Source: Paralichthys olivaceus
Lineage: Eukaryota > Chordata > Actinopteri > Pleuronectiformes > Paralichthyidae
DNA length: 64,000 nt
Assembly (NCBI RefSeq): GCF_024713975.1
Contig: NC_091098.1
Span: 16,822,316-16,886,315 of the forward strand
Direction of reading: 5' to 3'
Shown in pieces: positions 55,188 through 64,000 of this stretch (its first letter is position 1; every line of letters starts with the position of its first letter). The position numbers and the translations under genes were made by a program. Under the pieces are notes generated by a model. It was not told where the DNA came from. It saw only the letters and a list, made by a program, of their open reading frames with translations, and did no database searches.

Positions 55188-58100
55188 ATGCCTGGAGCCA
55201 GTGGAGTCAACGTGGAGGGGTCGTGTGAGGCCCTGTGTCGAACTCTGGTGTCTCAGAACGGACTGCAGAGAGAGACGGCCGACATCTCCCAGTCTGTCCT
55301 CTACACCTCACTGATGGGCCTGCTTCTGGTTGCTGACAACGAGGTGTGCAGAACACACACAATACAGCAGAAAACCTTATGCCCTAACTTTCAAGTGTGG
55401 AAGCCTTGAATGATTGTTCTCAGTTCAGAATTAAGACACAGTCACACGATAAAATCATGTAACAGAATGAATGGAGGGTACATATGGGCATGCATGTGTT
55501 TTAGCACCTGTCAGCATTCCTTGGTCACTAATAGGATGAACGCTTGAGGCTGACCTCCTTTTAGCCTCTCTTGTTATGCTAATGAGATAAGAAGGCTAAA
55601 TCTGTCCTACCAATCTTACACACTCACTGACATGACAGTGTTAAAGCAGACACACACACACAGCACCATGGTGTACAGACACAGGCAGGGGTCAGAAAGG
55701 ACACATTCAGCGAGGTACATGTGCACACTTTTTTTGTTGACAAATTCACATACAACTAGAAAATGAATCAGTAGTACCTCCACCAAGGCTGCAAAGGGGG
55801 GCACCAAATTTCACACACTTATTGATATCGAATTCCTGAATCAAGATTCAAGACAGTATTTCCTGGGAAAGGGTGAAAATGTTTAAAAAACACCTTATCA
55901 CACAATGTTCATTAAAGGGGAAAACAACTTTTATGAGTTCTTTCTTGACTAATATCGCATGGATCTACCAAGTTTCGTGGTAATCCATCCAGCAGTTTTT
56001 GCATATGAAAACATAACGGAGTATATATATATATGCTTTCAGACTACCTGGTGTGCATTGTGCTCTTTTTATTTTCCAGAAAGAGCAGCTCACCTTAGGA
56101 AGTGGGAGGATCGGCCTTAGAAACATAGGAAACACAGTAAGCATTGATGCATCATGAATCCCACTGTATTACTGTACAGCCTGAAAACATTTTTGAAACA
56201 TCGTCCTCACCTTCTGCTTTTACTTTGTCTCTGACTCAGTGTTTCCTGAACGCAGTCGTCCAGTGTTTGTCTCACACGTGTGGCCTCCGGGACTACTGCC
56301 TCCTCAAGTCCCACAGGCAGGAGAAGTTCTCCAAAGAGGAGGCGACGCTCATGGAGGGTACGTTTCAGTCTACTCATGTTCTCTCCTGATCTTCCCTCTT
56401 GCATGCAAATATTTTTTTTGCCATTTTCTCACCGCTCCTTGTCTTCCAGCTTTCTCTGAGGTGCTGTCAGGCCTTTGGGATGCAAATGAAGGACACACAG
56501 CTGTAAATCCACGACAGTTTTACAACAATTTTAAAGAAGCTGTGCCTTATTTCAGTGGTTACAGGTGAGAATGTTAATGATTTTTTTTCTTTTTTCTCAA
56601 GGTGAACTTCCTTTTGTTTTGGAGTTTTGTGGAGGCAACATTACTTCAGTGCATGGAAACATAAACTACTTTTATATTTATGAAGGTACACTCCATCTGT
56701 AAACAATTTAAACTAGACTAGACCTGCGACAGTCCTCTTATGAAACCACATTTAAATTGAATATTACCAGATTTTGATTTGGATCTGCACCAAATTGCAC
56801 ACATTCATAAATATCAGTCTCATAAATAAACTTTTTTTTCTTCATTCGTGATTAATGAAAATGTTGAAAAACGTCCAATCTCACATTGTAAAAGTAAAAT
56901 CCTGGATCTGCCACCAGATCCTCACCAAAATATATTCAGCTCTTGAATCATTACACCTCCTTCCATCAAGTTCGGTTCTAATGCGTTCATTAGGTTTTGA
57001 ATAATCTTGCTACAAACAAACAAACAAAGCATCTAAATAACAGACAGATGTAAAAATACAATCTTCTATATAGGGATGGTTTCTCAGAGACTTTTATAGA
57101 AGTAGCTGCCTGCAACGGTGACCTTCTGAAATCTCTCTGTGTTTAACTCACGCAGTCAACAGGATGCTCAGGAGTTTCTCAGGTTCCTGTTGGACAAACT
57201 TCACACAGAAATCAACCGCAGGCCGTACGTTCGACGTGCAGGAAAGGACCCCGAACCAAAATATGCCAGGATTAGGTGCGTATGTTTATTTTGGAAAGAT
57301 TCTATCATTAAAATCTAAACTGTCCTTTTCTTGACCACGTTCTCATCATCTCTTAACCTCTTATTAGACTTTCAGAAGAGGCAGTTGCCATGTGGAAGAA
57401 GCACTTAGAGAGAGATGACAGCAGAATAGCAGGTGAGGAGAGAAATCTGATCAGAATCATCTGTCAGTAATATTGTTTGAATCCACCACTGATATACCCC
57501 CCCCCCCCCCCCCCCCCCCCCCCCATCAGACCTGTTCTCGGGCCAGCTGCGGAGCTCGCTGCATTGTTCGGTGTGCTCGCACTACTCCAACACATTCGAT
57601 GTGTTCTGTGATCTGTCGCTGCCCATCCCCAAGAAGAGCTTTGCCGGGGAGGTGACGCTGAAGGAGTGCCTGGATCTCTTCTCTCAGGAGGAGAAACTGG
57701 ACAAGGAGAATTCACCAGTAAGTTGATGCAGAGAGAACAAAAACAGACTATGTTATATCAGTGTGTCAAAGTTCAGCAGCACTGACAGTGTGAGCTGGTA
57801 ACGGTTTCATTCAAACCTACATCTATTTTATTTGTTTGTTTTATTCATTCAAACTCTTGCTTTTGAAAATGTGGAGTAAATGTAACTGTAGATAATATGA
57901 AAAGCCATCATTGATTACATTATTGTTCTCATTTGTCTACTCTGCTGTTCGACTTGAAAAAAGATTGGCAACGGCTTCCTTTTAGTTTTTTTTATCTTTC
58001 TGTGTCTGTTAACAAAATCAAAACATTGTGGTAGAATGAAAATTAATTTTAGCAGAGGGAGGAAGGAAGGAAGGAATTCAAGATGTCTTTGTCAGACCGG

Positions 58101-60959
58101 GTCTGGAGGCTGAACACTGAATACACCCAGGGAGCCAACCGAAGTTCCCAGACCACATTGCGAGGAACAACACTCAGGCCAGAGTGGTTTTAACATTAGA
58201 GTCGTCCAAGCAGGTGATCACAATGGAGCTCACTGTCCCATGGGAAGACCGGATGGAGGAGGCCCATGAGCATAAGAGGGCCAAAAATCTGGTGCCTGGT
58301 GAAGGAGTGCAGGAGCCTAGGTTAGGGTAGAGCCACCAAGAACATGATGGAAGCTGCAGAAACAGCTTCAAGGTAGCTGTGGATCAGAGGAACCATGGCG
58401 CACTAAGCTACTTGGACACAAGCCGGGGACTGATCACCCCCGGCTGGGTTCACCCAGATGAGGGTGTATGGCGATCGATGACTTGAAACACCCTACGACC
58501 TTGGGCTCATCACTGATGATGTGTCTAAGTTGCACCAGCTGGTGTTGTAAGGAACACGAAAAGGAAAATATTTGGTCTGAGAATCGATTTAAAAACAGTT
58601 GTAAGGGTCAGGCACCAAGAAATACTTTCTCATGAACAAGTATTTACGTCATAGTTAGGTAAGAAATGTATTTTCCCGTAGGGCAGATGAGTCATAACTA
58701 CTTCAGTGGGTTTCTTTATAAGCCACTGAAACCTTGAATCCAATTTTTTTTTCTAAGATTAAAACTTCATGATGAGATAATCACTAACAAACAAATGATT
58801 ATCTATTGTTATTCAGAGATTAAGACTCAAAATGGAAATTCTGTTCCATTAAAGTTAGTTGACAGTTGCCTTGAGTGGCGGTGGAAACATTCACAAACAA
58901 ACCTACAGCTGTCGTCACCTTGTGACTCAACTGCTAAATTCTCATTGCTGCATACTAGACATACTAGTTTAACCACACCCACCTCACAGCAATAAAAATG
59001 ACACAGACAACACAAGAGAAACTTTCATGTGAATCCAAAACTGTTTTATCCTCTGCAGAAGATTCCTTATCCATTTAAGACCTCATCACTGAGTGACATG
59101 TATTTTCAATATTATCATCCCGTTGTGTTAAATGTTTGTGTGTTTCTGTTTCTTGTGGGTTTCAGATGTGTGAGAGGTGTAACAGGCGTACAGAGTGCAC
59201 CAAGCGACTGTCCATCCAGAGGTTTCCCCAGGTTATTGTGATCCGTATCCTTGGCAACAACTCTTACTCATTGTATTATGAGTGTGTGATGTTCATGTGC
59301 AGGACGTTGTGATGATGCTTAACAGCCTCTGTTCAGATCTGAATCGTTTTACGACTTCCCGGTGGTCTATCAGTAAAAGCACAGTATACGTCTCCTTCCC
59401 ACTCACTAACTTGGACCTGGGACCCTACGGACCCATCGACTGTGGTAATGCACACAAACTTTTCCCTCTATTTATTCTAATTTACTCCATTGATACAGGT
59501 TCTCTTTTCATATGCATGTTTTCTATTACTGTGTGTCATTTATTTATTTAGAGAATGCAGTGAAAAGTTGAACAGCCACTCCTATATTGTCTTCATGCTG
59601 TTTAAATTCAAAACAAATGATTTGACATCTGTAAAATAATATTGATTATATAAATCTTATAGTGTGTAATATTTCACTGAGCTTCTCTTGTCAATAAGCC
59701 TGCACTGGAAATGAGCTTCATCTGAGAGTCCTTATCAGAGTCCAAATTCCTCTGTCTGATAAACCTGAGCTCCTCACAGCTGCATCAGCAGTTGCAGTAT
59801 CTTATGAAAGGTGGAAGCTGGTCATTTAAAACTGCACTGTTTCTTCTTTCCCAGTCAACAGGGTAAACTTTTCTCCCTGCATATTATTTTCAAATATATC
59901 CAGAGATCAGATTTATCTTCTAGGTTGAGCTGTGCACTGGGTTCAATGTTCTATCACTAAACTATATTTCTAATACCACCTTATCGCTGAGTTGTACCGA
60001 GATGAAGAATATACCTACATGTACTGTAAAATATTTAATGAATTTAGTTCATGTATTCTTTGAGTGTTGTAAAATTAGATTAGCCCCTTTACTGCCCAGC
60101 TTATTAAGATATGGTGTATTTTATGATTGAGCCTCAATTGGACGGAGGGGGGCAGTAAGCTCTTTATATTTATATCTAGATATATAGTTATTCCCATCCG
60201 TACTTAGTGATTATCCAATGTTGTGCCGTTACAATACTGTGTATGTGCAGGGATAACACACCGTTACGTGTTGTTGTATAAAGTTTTCAACACTTGATAG
60301 CTGACTTGTTCCCTTTCGTTGAATAATCTTTTATCATTTGTTTGTATTGTTTTAAAATGATCAGTTGCATCATTGAACTCTGAGGCAATCACTGTTTTAA
60401 GGGTCTGAGTGATGCCCACTAGTCTAGTCAGTGTTTGTCAGGGGGTCGCATTCATGTTTTATATCTGCAATATCGACACACAGTTTGATCCCTAAATACC
60501 ACCTAACTTCACCAGCCCCAACCATAACCACAGATGGAGGTGGTTTCTTATTGTAGTAGATTATTTCAGAATTTGTAAACATGGGAAACAACATGGTTGT
60601 GAAGAACAGAATGAGTAACTCACTATATCCACATATGCTCTCACAGGCCCAGTTCTGTATAATCTATATGCAATATGTAACCACGCTGGGACGGTGAACA
60701 TGGGCCACTACACAGCCTGCTGTTCAGATGGAAATGGTTGGTGCTTCTACAATGACTCCAGGTAAAACTTGCTCCTCCACTCAGATCAGTACAGTGCCCT
60801 AACTGCACCCTCTGTACAAACTTGATACTGTTTGTCACAATTACTCTCCACCCTATTTCCAACAGTGTGACTCCAGTGTCAGAGAACCAGCTTCAGACCA
60901 ATCAAGCCTACGTGCTGTTCTACCAGCGCAGCAACAGCTCCGCCGCCATCAGGAAATAG
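55188..60959 (+). CDS. usp21: Ubiquitin carboxyl-terminal hydrolase 21
   Basis: Eleven coding exons: 55188-55343, 56080-56136, 56240-56357, 56450-56564, 57156-57275, 57368-57432, 57530-57717, 59166-59244, 59337-59444, 60647-60761, 60866-60959. They join to 404 aa. USP21 is a cysteine protease that removes ubiquitin from histone H2A and signalling proteins. The catalytic triad is visible: Cys72 in 'GNTCFLNAVVQCLS' (an intron falls just before the Cys codon), His356 in 'GHYTACC' and Asp372 in 'YNDSS'; His-Asp spacing of 16 equals human. Zinc-ribbon pairs are Cys223/Cys226 and Cys275/Cys278. 'SGYSQQDAQEFL' and 'VFCDLSLPIPKK' favour USP21 over USP2. Only about 71 residues precede the domain, against roughly 210 in human, so the human nuclear-export and proline-rich N-terminus is largely absent. 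Two introns are unusual (U12-type at 59245; C28 tract before 57530). Confidence 0.93.
55770..56030 (+). repeat. Dispersed repeat copy in usp21 intron, same family as 90-625
   Basis: Begins 'agtacctccaccaaggctg', continues 'caccaaatttcacacactta', and ends 'ccaagtttcgtggtaatcca', 'cagcagtttttgcat' and a short TA run. This is the least diverged copy of its family in the window. Confidence 0.6.
56740..57055 (+). repeat. Dispersed repeat copy in usp21 intron, same family as 90-625
   Basis: Contains 'gatttggatctgcaccaaat', 'tcctggatctgccaccagat', 'cctccttccatcaagttcgg' and 'tgctacaaacaaacaaacaa'. It lies about 700 bp from the previous copy, in the same orientation. Confidence 0.55.
57497..57524 (+). 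repeat. usp21: Poly-C run of 28 at a usp21 3' splice site
   Basis: Twenty-eight consecutive C residues end 5 nt before the exon at 57,530 (sequence C28-atcag). They occupy the whole polypyrimidine-tract position of this acceptor, with no T. The intron is only 97 nt long. Confidence 0.9.
58076..58540 (+). mobile_element. Decayed LINE fragment in usp21 intron
   Basis: Conceptual translation with frameshifts and stops shows 'ANRSSQTTLRGTTLRPEW', then 'SKQVITMELTVPWEDRMEEA', then 'GLITPGWVHPDEGV'. From general knowledge this is the C-terminal endonuclease-side region of a fish non-LTR retrotransposon. At least two stops and one frameshift lie in the first 60 codons, so it is a dead fragment. The sense orientation is the same as usp21. 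Confidence 0.65.
59245..59336 (+). other. usp21: Probable U12-type (minor spliceosome) intron of usp21
   Basis: The donor is GTATCCTT, the minor-spliceosome 5' consensus. Near the 3' end lies 'tgcttaac', close to the U12 branch consensus TTCCTTAAC, with its second A (59,322) 14 nt from the acceptor, inside the usual 10-16 nt window. No long polypyrimidine tract follows. The intron is 92 nt, phase 1, and joins 'QVIVI' to 'HLNRF', matching human USP21 without gap. Confidence 0.85.
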
Positions 60960-61665
60960 GCCTCAGACTGGCTGAGTCGTGCAGCCAATCAGAGCAACTT
61001 TACCTCCAGTGTCCATAGAAACAAATAAAGGCAGCAGGGCTGTAACTCTGGCATCTGTGAACTTCTCAATCTCAGTGATGCATGCCCTGAAATAAACTCT
61101 GAGGAGGAGGAGGAGGAGGAGGAGGAGGAGGAGGAGGAGAGAGGCTCTGTCCACTGTATAGCCGATGCTTTTAAAGTCTCAGCGTAGACAGACTGTAGCC
61201 TGAAGAGTTTCTGTGTCCCAGTTTTCAGGCAGCAGTGCACATCTGTGTGCATACACATGCTCTTAATTTAAAATGAATATGATTCATGCATGCTGACATA
61301 AACACCCCCCCCCCCCCCCAAAAAAAATAAAATAAATAAAGAGCATTTTGGGTGGAATAGAAAATAGGCAAAATGTCTTGACTAAACTGTGACATAGAAC
61401 TCAATCTTCATTGATATTTTAAGTTACAGTTTTCGAAAAATATACTTTGATATGATAACATCTGTACCCTAGCTTTTAACTTAATCTGCTACATGGACAG
61501 TTAACAAAGTTTCAAATATTAAATTAAGCTATATTTTCCCCTATTTTTCTCATATATGATTTCATATGTATATTATATTTTTTTTACGTACATATTTGTA
61601 CATATTGTATTTATTGGATTACTAATGTTTTTAAGTCAATAAAAGACCAATCAAAAAGAGACATG
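60960..61665 (+). other. usp21: usp21 3' UTR
   Basis: AATAAA signals occur at 61,024-61,029 and 61,638-61,643. The longer form would include a (GGA)n run and a poly-C stretch. Confidence 0.6.
61101..61140 (+). repeat. (GAG)n trinucleotide repeat, 13 units
   Basis: Pure GAG/GGA run of 40 bp, inside the longer usp21 3' UTR. On the minus strand it gives the poly-Leu and poly-Ser open frames, which are artefacts. Confidence 0.9.
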
Positions 61666-61706
61666 GACTTGTTGTTGTTGTTGTTGTGGGTGGTGTTGTA
61701 TTCACT

Positions 61707-62230
61707 GTTGGAAGAAGTGCTCAGATCCTTTACTTAAGTAAAAGTACCTGCATATTGAAGTATTATCAGCAAAATGTATTTTGATTGTACTTTTCATACA
61801 AAATTTGAATCAGACTAAAGCTGTCAAATAAATGTAGAGGCATCCAAAGTATAATTTTTTTATCTCTAACAGGTAGTGGAGTAGAATTATAAATTAATCT
61901 GAAAAAATCTAATCAGTCAAGTGAAGGACAAAGTTCAAAGTATCGATAAGGATTGAACTTTTACTAGACAGTTTCTAATAAAACGTATGTTGTTATATTA
62001 GTTATATATGTTGTCATAAATATATATAAATGGTCTTATTGATTATCATCATTATGTTTCTCTTGATGAGCCCTAATGTTGATCAGAGTTGAAGTCCATG
62101 AATAAACAAATTGTTCATATCATTAATATAATATATATTGTATATCCAGACATTTGGTGGGGGGGCTCAAGATTTTGAGATACCTGAGAACAAATTCAAA
62201 CTTTACCAAAGTACTGCACTCGAGTAGATG
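61707..62230. repeat. Dispersed DNA-type repeat between usp21 and rhoa
   Basis: The left end 'gttggaagaagtgctcagat' followed by 'cctttacttaagtaaaagta' is a very common fish repeat terminus. The right end 'accaaagtactgcactcgag' followed by 'taga' matches the usual opposite terminus. The interior is AT-rich and non-coding. Confidence 0.55.
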
Positions 62231-62289
62231 AGCTATGTTCTGTTGTTAATGTGTGATGATAATGTAATTGCATGAACATTTCATGTTTT

Positions 62290-62850
62290 ATTGAGGACGT
62301 AATGGTGCCATAGGCTGATGACGAGTGACGTCATTGCGCACATGCGTATGAGCGGTGGGCGGAGTCATCCAGTCGGTCAGGAAGAGGCGAAAGGCGGACA
62401 CAGAAACATCAAGCGGTAAATCTTTCTCAACAGCAGCTTTTCCACCGTCACCCGGCGTTTGTTTCGGTTCCAGGTTCATCACAGAACTGCGATGAACGCG
62501 CGGGCTATAGTTTCAGAGAGATTGAGTGAAATGACAGCGATTGAAACCGCTGGAAACACCGTTAGCTTCGACGCTAGCTGCTGTTAGCTGCTTTGACAGG
62601 CCCCGGACTGCACCGCACAGCGTCTGAGCAGGAACGAGAACCCAGCAGCGAAATGTTGTGTTTACACCGTCCTCTCTGTCCTCTCTCTGTCTGTTAGCCG
62701 AGGCTTTGCTCTGGTGAAGTTAGTCCGAATACACCGGAATGTTTTAATGGAAATAAAAGCTAAAAGGAAACCGGTGTTCCAGCGTCACCGGCGTTATCTG
62801 GGTTACTTCTGCTAAACAGGAGGAACTGTCGAGGAAACCACATACGTGTT
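62290..62850 (+). promoter_or_regulatory. rhoa: rhoa promoter and non-coding first exon
   Basis: CpG-rich sequence with a perfect CRE (TGACGTCA, 62,326-62,333), an NRF1-like 'tgcgcacatgcg' directly after it and a GC box (GGGCGG, 62,357-62,362). A donor 'aagcg|gtaaat' closes a likely leader exon at 62,415, about 575 nt before the coding exon. The arrangement is that of a TATA-less housekeeping promoter. Confidence 0.6.
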
Positions 62851-62990
62851 GTATCAGCACTGTGCTCATCACAGAAAGTCTTACTCACCCTGCGCACTTC
62901 TGACAAACCCTCTATGATTGAATTATCAGTGGCTGACTTTATAGTCTATATCTATGACCTGTTTTTTTTTTTACTCTCTTTTTTTCATAG

Positions 62991-64000
<1,010 letters not shown>

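Noticed and set aside
58174..58371. Minus-strand 65-codon frame
   Set aside because: It is the complement of the decayed LINE fragment.
55188..60959. Gene is USP2 rather than USP21
   Set aside because: The segments around the catalytic Cys ('CFLNAVVQCLS'), 'FSGYSQQDAQEF' and 'FCDLSLPIPKK' match USP21 better, and the start resembles human USP21.
60963..61258. Minus-strand poly-Leu and poly-Ser frames
   Set aside because: Direct translation of the GAG repeat in the usp21 3' UTR.

Overview
The window is nuclear genomic DNA from a ray-finned fish, most likely a percomorph teleost. Its genes are split into many short exons with GT-AG introns. CA/TG microsatellites are very dense, and several dispersed repeat types common in fish genomes are present. 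The encoded proteins are vertebrate and close to their human counterparts. No bacterial, plasmid, phage or CRISPR feature was seen. Gene models were built by joining exons at splice sites. Each complete one closes in frame at a length that fits its family. LAYOUT. Bases 1 to about 24,100 hold no gene I can support; they carry microsatellites, pyrimidine-rich tracts, MITE-like elements and dispersed repeats. Five genes follow, all on the + strand: camkv (CDS 24,529-32,550, pseudokinase, 804 aa); uba1 (CDS 37,780-46,989, ubiquitin E1, 1,057 aa, behind a CpG-rich promoter region at 34,640-36,650); an ARHGEF3/NET1-type RhoGEF (48,640-54,075, 523 aa); usp21 (55,188-60,959, deubiquitinase, 404 aa); and the first coding exon of rhoa (62,991-63,146), whose remainder lies beyond the right edge. 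HOW THE GENES RELATE. Two opposing ubiquitin enzymes (the activating E1 and a deubiquitinase) alternate with a Rho exchange factor and its likely substrate GTPase, next to a synaptic-vesicle pseudokinase. In human, CAMKV, RHOA and the UBA1 paralogue UBA7 lie together on 3p21.31 and ARHGEF3 lies on 3p14.3. A UBA1-type gene at this position is therefore of evolutionary interest. POINTS OF MOST INTEREST. There is a probable U12-type (minor spliceosome) intron in usp21, a GC-AG intron in uba1, and a 28-base pure C run serving as the polypyrimidine tract of a usp21 acceptor. Human UBA1 landmarks Met41, Met67 and Cys632 keep their exact numbering. A 99-bp intron in the RhoGEF PH domain is in frame and stop-free. 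The start of usp21 has either an upstream ORF or an N-terminal extension, depending on the acceptor used. I did not find a convincing wholly new biological system.
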